Positions 25,312 through 32,458 of a stretch of DNA of 64,000 nucleotides are shown here, one piece after another. The notes under the pieces are model-generated. The model searched no databases. It was not told the origin of the DNA and saw nothing but the letters and a program-made list of their open reading frames with translations. How positions within the stretch are numbered: the stretch's first letter is position 1; the number at the start of each line of letters is the position of its first letter. This DNA comes from Candidatus Peregrinibacteria bacterium GW2011_GWC2_39_14 (GTDB taxonomy: Bacteria; Patescibacteriota; Gracilibacteria; UBA1369; UBA12463): positions 22,850 to 86,849 of the forward strand of contig LBWJ01000008.1 of assembly GCA_000993595.1 (NCBI GenBank), in the 5' to 3' direction. A program made the position numbers and the translations under genes.

Positions 25312-26037
25312 ATGGATAAAAAAACACCTAAACAAGTTGAAAAAGATTTAAAGAGCTTATTCGAAAAATATAATGTTCAAGAAAAAGTTAGCGTCGATGA
25401 CATTAAAAATTGGATTTGGAACGCTACGGGATCCGCAATGACGGCTTCAAATAAGTATAATAAAAAATGTCTCAATTTATTTTCGCCAATCGACGATATC
25501 GACGAACTCAATGATGTCATGCAGGTATTCGTAGATGCATGGAACTTTTTTCCGCACAAAGCTCTTAAGGGGAAATCACCACATGAAGCATATCTCGAGA
25601 TATACGGTGAGAGAGCGGGAGAGCAACCTCGAGACATGAAAGATAGAGCGGAAAGGCCAAAGGTGATGGTCGGAGGACATGAAATGGAATTGGACGAATT
25701 CCATGCAATGATAAAAGAAATGGAAAAAGCACAAAAACCATTCAAGGAGTGGATTGAGAAAGACGCTCTTCCGAAATATCAAAAATATCTGGAGCAAATC
25801 GTGAAAACGGAAAAAGCCTGTGAAGAGCATTACAGTGTTGCCGATTTATTTTTTCAAAGGGCATTGCATCTTGGTTTTATTGATTTAAAGTCTATTCGCC
25901 AGGATTTTATTCAAAAAGAATTTCCTCATTGGTGGCCGACACACGTGATGTATTCAAATCTAAAGCCGGCAGGCGTTAAAAAATCACTGAGTTTATTTTT
26001 TGAATTTATTGAATTAGTCTATGGGGTTAAAAACTGA
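25312..26037 (+). CDS. Hypothetical protein with an integrase-tail-like segment
   Basis: 241 residues. A central segment VFVDAWNFFPHKALKGKSPH, then EAYLEIYG, resembles the end of retroviral-type integrase cores (W-N-x-x-PHKALxxKxPxE-x-Y), but no DDE core is present. The same motif also occurs in unrelated proteins of unclear role. The rest is helical and charged (FHAMIKEMEKAQKPFKEWIE), ending with FFEFIELVYGVKN. It precedes the BRO-N gene by 31 nt, and both lie inside the segment bracketed by the SemiSWEET duplication, so they are probably a mobile or accessory pair. Confidence 0.5.
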   Translation: MDKKTPKQVEKDLKSLFEKYNVQEKVSVDDIKNWIWNATGSAMTASNKYNKKCLNLFSPIDDIDELNDVMQVFVDAWNFFPHKALKGKSPHEAYLEIYGERAGEQPRDMKDRAERPKVMVGGHEMELDEFHAMIKEMEKAQKPFKEWIEKDALPKYQKYLEQIVKTEKACEEHYSVADLFFQRALHLGFIDLKSIRQDFIQKEFPHWWPTHVMYSNLKPAGVKKSLSLFFEFIELVYGVKN

Positions 26038-26068
26038 TTTATTATTCTAATCTTTAACTTCTAAAATT

Positions 26069-26914
26069 ATGAATAACCGGGAAAATAAGATCGTTCTATT
26101 TCAATCGAAAAAGGTTCGCAGAGCTTGGCACAATGATGAGTGGCTTTACTCTGTGGTGGACATCATTGAGGCATTGACTGATTCTGCAAATCCTACGGAC
26201 TATCTTAAAAAGCTCAGAAAAAGAGATGTCGAACTCGGATCCTACATAGGGACAAATTGTCCCCACGTAGAGATGTTGACGGAAACAGGCAAAAAGAGAA
26301 GGACATTGGCAGGAAATACGGAAAACGTTCTTCGAGTTATTCAGTCCGTTCCGTCACCAAAAGCGGAACCATTTAAAAGATGGCTTGCCGAAGTGGGGAA
26401 AGAGCGACTTGATGAGATTGAAAATCCCGAATTGGCACAAGAGAGGATGAAGGATCTTTATGAGAAGAAAGGCTATTCAAAAGATTGGATTGATAAGCGT
26501 TTGCGTGGCATAGCGATTCGTCAGAATTTAACCGATGAATGGAAGGACCGAGGTCTTACGCATGAAAAAGATTACGCGATTTTAACTGCCGAAATTTCCA
26601 AAGCTACTTTTGGCATGACACCAAGCGAATATAGGAAATATAAAAATATTCCCGATAAAACGAAAGCAAATTTGCGGGATAATATGACTGATTTGGAGTT
26701 GATTTTTACGATGCTTGGAGAAAAAGTGACAACAGAGATTTCTCGGAAAGAAAAACCAAGAGTGATGATAGAGCATAAAAAAGTGGCCAAGCGAGGTGGA
26801 AATGTAGCAGGGGATGCAAGAAAGCAGACGGAAAAGGAACTCGGAAGAAGTGTTATTTCGAAAGGCAATTCCCTCGATGAAATTGTAAAGAAAAAACTAA
26901 AAAAGTCCGATTAA
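26069..26914 (+). CDS. BRO-N domain / phage antirepressor-like protein
   Basis: 281 residues. KVRRAWHNDEWLYSVVDIIE (BRO-N start: xRxxxxxxxWxxSxxDIxxxL), DYLKKLRKRDVEL, TNCPHVEMLTETGKKR and VIQSVPSPKAEPFKRWLAEV are classic for BRO-N/prophage antirepressors. The C-terminal half (YSKDWIDKRLRGIAIRQNLT, then WKDRGLTHEKDYAILTAEIS) matches the DinD/antirepressor-type second domain. Such proteins bind DNA and are found in phages and as stand-alone bacterial genes. It lies between the duplicate SemiSWEET ends. Confidence 0.85.
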   Translation: MNNRENKIVLFQSKKVRRAWHNDEWLYSVVDIIEALTDSANPTDYLKKLRKRDVELGSYIGTNCPHVEMLTETGKKRRTLAGNTENVLRVIQSVPSPKAEPFKRWLAEVGKERLDEIENPELAQERMKDLYEKKGYSKDWIDKRLRGIAIRQNLTDEWKDRGLTHEKDYAILTAEISKATFGMTPSEYRKYKNIPDKTKANLRDNMTDLELIFTMLGEKVTTEISRKEKPRVMIEHKKVAKRGGNVAGDARKQTEKELGRSVISKGNSLDEIVKKKLKKSD

Positions 26915-26932
26915 AGCCAATGTTAAAAGTCT

Positions 26933-27187
26933 TTATTTATATTTTATCTTCATCGCCAAAACCGAAAGTGCGAACGCGGAACCAACTCCGCTCATGATTG
27001 TTATTGGCCAGCTTTGAATCAAAAAGCCATAGACAGTCCACAAAATTAGCCCGAGCGAATACATCGCGTATCGCATCAGGGACAAATCTCCGGTCGACTT
27101 CGTGCGCCAACTTTTAATCGTTTGCGGAATCATCGAAACCGTTGATAGAATTCCTGCGACGTAGCCGAGAAGATCGGTGTTGGACAT
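26933..27187 (-). CDS. SemiSWEET-type PQ-loop sugar transporter
   Basis: 84 residues, three hydrophobic helices, the normal SemiSWEET size. LGYVAGILSTVSMIPQTIKSW carries the PQ motif and KSTGDLSLMRYAMYSLGLIL the next helix start. SemiSWEETs are dimeric sugar carriers of the membrane. The final 15 codons are duplicated at 25170-25221. The gene starts 4 nt after the stop of the 27192 gene in the same direction, so both may be expressed from the tRNA-Leu side. Confidence 0.85.
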   Translation of the reverse strand: MSNTDLLGYVAGILSTVSMIPQTIKSWRTKSTGDLSLMRYAMYSLGLILWTVYGFLIQSWPITIMSGVGSAFALSVLAMKIKYK

Positions 27188-27191
27188 GGGG

Positions 27192-27884
27192 TTATTTTTT
27201 TAATAAATCTTTTTTCAGAATCTGCATAATAGTAACGGGGTCATATAATTCCGGTTTCAATGAATCTCCGGAAAAACGAGTTATAGGGTAAAGGCTGTAT
27301 TTATTATCTTTGCTGACAATTATGAAAATATAATGGAGCTGAAGAACTTCCAACATGGCTTTGTCATAACCGCTTGAACGTGGCCATTTTTCTTCGACAT
27401 TTTGCAGTTCCACAGCCAATCTGTTGCCACCAATGCCAACGACTCTCCATCCAGATAACCCTTGAGGTACGATTGTTAATAAAACCCTTATGCTATTGTC
27501 GTAAACAACTGAAAAATACCATGAAGTGGGTTTCACTACCGATATAAAGTTGGTGTCAGACGTGTAATTGCTTATGTCATCATTGAGGATGGCATAATTT
27601 CTATATGCATTGCCAAGGGTGGCTTCTTTAATTTCTTGTTGATTTGAAAAACCATAACTTTTTAGTGCACTTGGGTCGGCAATTAAGGAGTCTAATAACG
27701 AGGGTAATTCTTTTTTTGCAGCTGTTACAACGCCTGAAGGAGGGTCGACGTCTAAATGTGGTCGTAAATACCAATAAATCATTCCAGCCACTATGGCGGT
27801 AATAATTATTATAACAACAAAAATTATCCAGTTTTTATTACTATTTTTTTGATCTGCGTAATAAGCTTGGATCTCTTGTTCCAT
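27192..27884 (-). CDS. Membrane-anchored hypothetical protein
   Basis: 230 residues, not recognised. A short cytoplasmic tail (MEQEIQAYYADQKNSNKN) precedes one transmembrane helix (WIIFVVIIIITAIVAGMIYW). About 190 residues outside follow, with aromatic-rich beta segments (SWYFSVVYDNSIRVLLTIVP, GYDKAMLEVLQLHYIFIIVS). No lipobox or catalytic motif is seen. It lies between tRNA-Leu and the SemiSWEET gene on the same strand. Confidence 0.65.
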   Translation of the reverse strand: MEQEIQAYYADQKNSNKNWIIFVVIIIITAIVAGMIYWYLRPHLDVDPPSGVVTAAKKELPSLLDSLIADPSALKSYGFSNQQEIKEATLGNAYRNYAILNDDISNYTSDTNFISVVKPTSWYFSVVYDNSIRVLLTIVPQGLSGWRVVGIGGNRLAVELQNVEEKWPRSSGYDKAMLEVLQLHYIFIIVSKDNKYSLYPITRFSGDSLKPELYDPVTIMQILKKDLLKK

Positions 27885-27905
27885 ATCGTAAATTGTTATT
27901 TATTC

Positions 27906-27991
27906 TGGTGCCGGGGAAGGGACTTGAACCCTTATACTCTTGCGAGCACACGCACCTGAAACGTGCGCGTCTGCCATTCCGCCACCCCGGC
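27906..27991 (-). tRNA. tRNA-Leu (anticodon CAG), CCA encoded
   Basis: Minus strand sequence begins GCCGGGGTGGCGGAATGGCA and ends CCCCGGCACCA. The acceptor stem GCCGGGG/CCCCGGC is perfect. The anticodon arm CACGT-TTCAGGT-GCGTG gives anticodon CAG. A long variable arm (GTGCTCGCAAGAGTAT-type) confirms a class II tRNA. The T arm GGGTTCAAGTCCC is intact. Confidence 0.92.
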
Positions 27992-28068
27992 AATATAGAT
28001 TTTCAGGTAAATATTTCCTAAAAACCAAAGAATAAGTTATCATATATCCGGCTTTTTAACCATAAAAA

Positions 28069-28497
28069 ATGCCTGAAATTAGAGAAAAATCTTGCGGAAT
28101 AGTCCTTGTGAATCGCGGCGAAAATGATGACTCCGAGGTGAAATTTTTGCTTTTGCATTATCCGCAGGGGCATTTTGATTTTGCAAAAGGTCACGTTGAA
28201 GCGGGGGAAACAGAGCTTGAAACCGCAGCTCGCGAACTAAAAGAAGAAACCGGAATTTCAGAAATCGAATTTTATGAAGGTTTTCGCGAAAAGATTAGTT
28301 ATAAATTTCGATACGAAGGGAAAATGATTTATAAAGATGTCTATTTTTTTATCGCCGAAACACACGAAACAAAAGTCGTTCTTTCGCATGAGCATCAGGG
28401 TTCCGGCTGGTTTGTATACGAAGAAGCGCGCAAAAAAATCACATTTGATCAGTCAAGAAAAGTTCTGGAAAAAGCGCATGAGTATTTGGTAAAATAA
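28069..28497 (+). CDS. Nudix hydrolase (Ap4A-hydrolase-like)
   Basis: 142 residues. The Nudix box is complete: GHVEAGETELETAARELKEE, then TGI (Gx5Ex7REUxEExGU). SCGIVLVNRGENDDSEVKFL at the N-terminus with HYPQGHFDFAKG resembles bis(5'-nucleosyl)-tetraphosphatases (the WDFPKGH-like segment is FDFAKGH here). It probably clears dinucleoside polyphosphates or damaged nucleotides. Located 33 nt before pepA in the same direction, so they may be co-transcribed. Confidence 0.88.
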   Translation: MPEIREKSCGIVLVNRGENDDSEVKFLLLHYPQGHFDFAKGHVEAGETELETAARELKEETGISEIEFYEGFREKISYKFRYEGKMIYKDVYFFIAETHETKVVLSHEHQGSGWFVYEEARKKITFDQSRKVLEKAHEYLVK

Positions 28498-28530
28498 AAA
28501 CGCACTAATTTTTTTAAACCTCACATATTT

Positions 28531-30003
28531 ATGAAAACAAAATTTATTTCATCGTTATCGCACTCTGAAAAAGTTTTGATTGTTCCGATTTACACTTTCA
28601 AAAAATCTTTATTCACGCATTCGATTCCACAAGATCTCGTGAAACTCATTTCTGCTGCATTTAAAGCCAAAGATTTCGAATGTAAAGATGATGAAATTTA
28701 TACAATAAACGGCGAACAAAAACTAATTTTTATCAGCCTCTCTGAAAAAGAAAAACTAGATTCCGCAAAAGTAAGAAACGCATTCGCGAACGGATTCAAA
28801 AAAGCAAAATCATTCAAGAAAAAATCCGTCGCTGTTTTCTTGTACGCCGAACTTGAAAGATTTGCGCAAGAAATTGCGGAAGGAATTGGGCTTTCAAATT
28901 ATGACGTTGCGAAATATAAAACAGGCGAAGGGCTTGAAGAGCTTAAGAAAGCGGAAATCGAGGAAGTTATATTTATAACAAAAGATGAAAAAAAGTTTGC
29001 ACCAGCACTTCAAAAAGGTCTAAAAATTGCCGACGCCGTGAACACTGTTAAAGAAATGACAAACGCGCCGGCAAACATTTTATCTCCAAAAGATTTTGCA
29101 GAAAAATCACAAAAACTAGCAAAAAAATACGGTTATAAAATTGAAATTCTTGAGAAAAAAGCACTCCAAAAACTCGGACTCAATACTCTTCTCGCGGTCA
29201 ATGCAGGAGCGGATAAGGAAGATCAGGAAGCGCGCCTTGTAATCCTCAAATACATGCCTATCAAAAATCAGGAACCGATCGCGATCGTTGGAAAAGGCGT
29301 AATTTTTGATACCGGCGGATATAACTTGAAACCAAGCAAGCATCTTGACGACATGCAAGGCGACAAAGCCGGAGCATGTGCTGTTTTTGGCTTGTTTGAG
29401 CTGTTATCACAATTAAAAATTCAGCAAAACGTAATTGGCGTTATGGCGATTACGGAAAATCTCGTTGGTCCTCGCGCGTTTAAACCGGCCGATATTGTCA
29501 CTTCTTATTCCGGCAAAACAATTGAAATTGTGGATACCGATGCTGAAGGTCGTTTGATTCTTGCAGACGCGCTCGCATACGCAAACAAAAATTTCAAACC
29601 TCGTTATATGATTGATATTGCAACTCTCACCGGCGCTTGCGTTGTGGCCCTTGGGGATAGATATGCCGCTACAATGGGCAATGACGATAAATTGAACAAG
29701 CTCCTTATTGAATCCGGAAAACGCACAGACGAGCTTGTTTGGGAGCTTCCAATGCATCCGGATTTTGACAAGAAGACAAAATCAAAAATCGCAGATCTTC
29801 AAAATGTCGAACACGGATCAGGCTACATGGCGGGCTCTTCCAAGGGTGGCGCATTTTTAAAACACTTTGTTGATAAAACAAAATGGGCGCATCTTGATAT
29901 TGCGGGAACAGCATTCACGCATGACCCAAAACCATATGAGCAAGATAGAGCAACGGGATTCGGTGTCCGATTGCTACTGGATTTCTTGGAAAATCTAAAA
30001 TAG
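28531..30003 (+). CDS. pepA: Leucyl aminopeptidase (M17)
   Basis: 490 residues. The catalytic domain shows IVGKGVIFDTGGYNLKPSKH (catalytic Lys and metal Asp), MQGDKAGACAVFG and IVDTDAEGRLILADALAYA (NTDAEGR motif, with Asp instead of Asn at its first position). An N-terminal macro-like domain precedes it. Cytosolic di-manganese/zinc hexamer that removes N-terminal residues from peptides; some members also bind DNA. All metal-binding positions are present. A 345-nt non-coding region follows. Confidence 0.95.
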   Translation: MKTKFISSLSHSEKVLIVPIYTFKKSLFTHSIPQDLVKLISAAFKAKDFECKDDEIYTINGEQKLIFISLSEKEKLDSAKVRNAFANGFKKAKSFKKKSVAVFLYAELERFAQEIAEGIGLSNYDVAKYKTGEGLEELKKAEIEEVIFITKDEKKFAPALQKGLKIADAVNTVKEMTNAPANILSPKDFAEKSQKLAKKYGYKIEILEKKALQKLGLNTLLAVNAGADKEDQEARLVILKYMPIKNQEPIAIVGKGVIFDTGGYNLKPSKHLDDMQGDKAGACAVFGLFELLSQLKIQQNVIGVMAITENLVGPRAFKPADIVTSYSGKTIEIVDTDAEGRLILADALAYANKNFKPRYMIDIATLTGACVVALGDRYAATMGNDDKLNKLLIESGKRTDELVWELPMHPDFDKKTKSKIADLQNVEHGSGYMAGSSKGGAFLKHFVDKTKWAHLDIAGTAFTHDPKPYEQDRATGFGVRLLLDFLENLK

Positions 30004-30348
30004 TTTTTAATTTAAAAAATTACAAAAAAAAGTAGATTTCTATCGAAAATCAATCTTGAAGATGTGACGATTTATACAAAATAGACGGTGCGACAAGTTT
30101 CTACGTCAGATTGTAAAATTTTATTCTTAAAACTTCAAAATAGGCTTTAAATAAAGACGTACAAAAATATACACGTTGACGGAATTAGCCCGTCAATTTG
30201 CTGGCGACGGGTTTCAACCGACAGTTTGATTTTTCGCCATACCTATGCGAAAAAAGGCATTTTAAATTTGAAATAAATTTCCCTTTTTGACAATATTACG
30301 GAATGACATAATTAAATCACGCAAAAAATTTAAATAACCAAAAAAACC
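30004..30348. other. Non-coding region with three hairpins
   Basis: No ORF. Three adjacent inverted repeats: TTGACGG/CCGTCAA (30176-30182 with 30190-30196, 7-nt loop); CTG...CGG/CCG...CAG (30201-30210 with 30218-30224); TTTTTCGC/GCGAAAAA (30230-30237 with 30247-30254, 9-nt loop). A TTGACA (30287-30292) lies after them, 62 nt before the next gene. None is followed by a T run in the plus direction, so a simple terminator is unlikely. Could be a small RNA, a structured leader or a protein-binding region. Confidence 0.5.
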
Positions 30349-32424
30349 ATGATACAAGAAAAATTTGAAAGAACAGAAGTGTCGAGAAGGGTGGCCGGCG
30401 CGGTAATAACTTTATTTGCGCTTATGTTAAATCTTGGCATTATGCCAGATGCAAAAGCGGCGGCCGCTCCGACTTTGAGCGTAGATTCGATGACTGTTAA
30501 TGTAGGCGACATCGCGTCTGTACCGATTAGAGTATATGCGATGACAAATGTAACAGCCATGACTTTAGATGCAAGCTATGACGATACAAAATTGTCATTT
30601 CAGTCCATTGATGTTTTTGGAATTGATGAAAATGGTCTCATGTCAATTAACGTGGATATTCCTGGAAAAGTGACAATAGATTGGATGTCGGTTACAAACA
30701 CTCCTTTAGTATTAGACAATCAGGGCATTATTAGTCTAAATTTTAGCGTTATTTCCGGTTTTGGGACGACAACGCAAGTGGATTTGACAGTGCCGTCGAC
30801 TTCAATAATAGACGCAACGGGCGTTGATATAACAAGTTCTTATACTTTTAATCCGGGAACGATAACTATTAATTCAGTAGGAACATTTTTAAATATTCAT
30901 GATACCCTTTTATTAAGCGGAATAAATAATAATTTAGAGACATGCGATCTTTCGCCAACGGCATGTGATGGAATTTATTTTGAAGATCCTGCGGTAGGAA
31001 AAATTACATTCGTTGGACCATTAGACGTAAGCGACATTGCAACGATAACGCTGCTTCAGGATCCGATAAGTTATATATCTTTCCAGAACGTGGGGGGTTT
31101 TTCCATAGTGATTTTTAATGGCGGTGCTTCGACTGTTTTATCAAGCGCTCAATTAAAAGTGGATTTCTATAATTTCTCAGCCGGATTAACTTTAAACGAT
31201 ATAACATTTATGATTTGGGATAATGATACAGGGGCTGAAATCAATAATGCTACGATATTAAGCAACGAAGCATATAATGGAACAACGGTTTCTTTTAATG
31301 CAGCGCATCCGGCAACTTTTTATGCATTTGAAAATTCCGTAATGATTCCGCCTGTTTTAACAGAGGTGACTCCGGTTCCAAGCATTACGAATAACGCAAA
31401 TCCTGCATATACTTTCAACACTGACAAAGAGGGTACCATTACTTTAAATGGAGGATGTGGATCTGCGACTACAGACGTAGTGGTAGGTGATAATACGATT
31501 ACTTTAACTGATCCAATGAGAGCTCCTTTGGCTGATGATGTGTATTTATGTGTAATTGATGAGACTGATTTAGCGGGAAATGTCACTTCAATGCAAATGA
31601 GTCAGTTCACAGTGGATGCAGTGGGGCCAGCCGCTCCGGTGATTATTAATTTTTTAAATGCGATAGATAATACGAATAAAAACAATTTTAGTTTTGATGG
31701 AACAGGTGAAGTAAATATGCCTTTTAATTATGCGGTAACGGATAGCGCGGCATCATCGGTAACGGGTTCAGGCATGATTGATGCGGCAGGCGTATTTTCC
31801 GTCAGTGGCGTTGATTTATCTACATTGGCGGACGGTGTTTTGACTTTGGACGTTTATATATCAGACGTTGCAGGGAATATTAGCGTTTATGCTACAAAAA
31901 CGATTACAAAAAATACAACCGTAATTGTTAATTTAGTTTTAAGACCGGGCTGGAATTTAATAACTTTACCGGTTCAACCTGTTGATAGTATTACAAATCA
32001 ACAAATTAATTACACAGCTGAAACATTGGGAAGCTTATTGGGTGCGGACGTTGTTTCGCAATGGATAGACACAAATCAACAGTATGGAAGCCATATAGTG
32101 GGATTGCCTATAAACAATTTTCCAATTGCGATTTCTAAAGGATTTTTCGTACACGTTAATGCCGGCACAACAATTGCAATGAACGGTTCATCAATTAACA
32201 ACGTCGTATATTCGCCACTTTCGATTGGTTGGAATGCGTTGGGATGGAACAATCTTGCGATAGGTGCGACAACAGCCGGTGTTTTTGGAGCGTCATTAAC
32301 TGGAGTTAATGTTGTTTCAAAATTTGATAGCGCAACGCAACTGTGGGTGAGTCACATAATAAATTTGCCTATTGGCGATTTTACGATCAATCCCGGAGAC
32401 GGAGTTTTTGTGAACAAACAATAG
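30349..32424 (+). CDS. Secreted cohesin-like surface protein
   Basis: 691 residues. Signal peptide about 1-40 (AVITLFALMLNLGIMPDAKA). Residues about 43-180 form a cohesin-type jelly roll (TLSVDSMTVNVGDIASVPIR, DASYDDTKLSFQSIDVF, GIISLNFSVI). A middle part has Ig-like strands (TLNGGCGSATTDVVVGDNTI, DAVGPAAPVIINFLNAIDNT). The last about 170 residues hold two GWN-type beta modules (LRPGWNLITLPVQP and LSIGWNALGWNNLA). It has no SLH domain and no membrane anchor. It lies 34 nt before the SLH protein gene, so they form a surface operon; cohesins classically bind dockerins. Confidence 0.75.
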   Translation: MIQEKFERTEVSRRVAGAVITLFALMLNLGIMPDAKAAAAPTLSVDSMTVNVGDIASVPIRVYAMTNVTAMTLDASYDDTKLSFQSIDVFGIDENGLMSINVDIPGKVTIDWMSVTNTPLVLDNQGIISLNFSVISGFGTTTQVDLTVPSTSIIDATGVDITSSYTFNPGTITINSVGTFLNIHDTLLLSGINNNLETCDLSPTACDGIYFEDPAVGKITFVGPLDVSDIATITLLQDPISYISFQNVGGFSIVIFNGGASTVLSSAQLKVDFYNFSAGLTLNDITFMIWDNDTGAEINNATILSNEAYNGTTVSFNAAHPATFYAFENSVMIPPVLTEVTPVPSITNNANPAYTFNTDKEGTITLNGGCGSATTDVVVGDNTITLTDPMRAPLADDVYLCVIDETDLAGNVTSMQMSQFTVDAVGPAAPVIINFLNAIDNTNKNNFSFDGTGEVNMPFNYAVTDSAASSVTGSGMIDAAGVFSVSGVDLSTLADGVLTLDVYISDVAGNISVYATKTITKNTTVIVNLVLRPGWNLITLPVQPVDSITNQQINYTAETLGSLLGADVVSQWIDTNQQYGSHIVGLPINNFPIAISKGFFVHVNAGTTIAMNGSSINNVVYSPLSIGWNALGWNNLAIGATTAGVFGASLTGVNVVSKFDSATQLWVSHIINLPIGDFTINPGDGVFVNKQ

Positions 32425-32458
32425 AGCTTTATATATATAACTTTTTAACCAAAAAACT

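Noticed and set aside
25312..26037. Transposase/integrase
   Set aside because: Only a PHKALxGKSPHE-like tail segment is present; no DDE or Tyr-recombinase core.
26249..26263. GGGACA-AAT-TGTCCC palindrome as another REP copy
   Set aside because: It lies inside the BRO-N gene and encodes the conserved GTNCP segment, so coding explains it.
30170..30260. Cyclic di-GMP, preQ1 or SAM riboswitch
   Set aside because: The hairpins lack the conserved loop and junction sequences of these classes as I know them, and a promoter-like box lies downstream of them.
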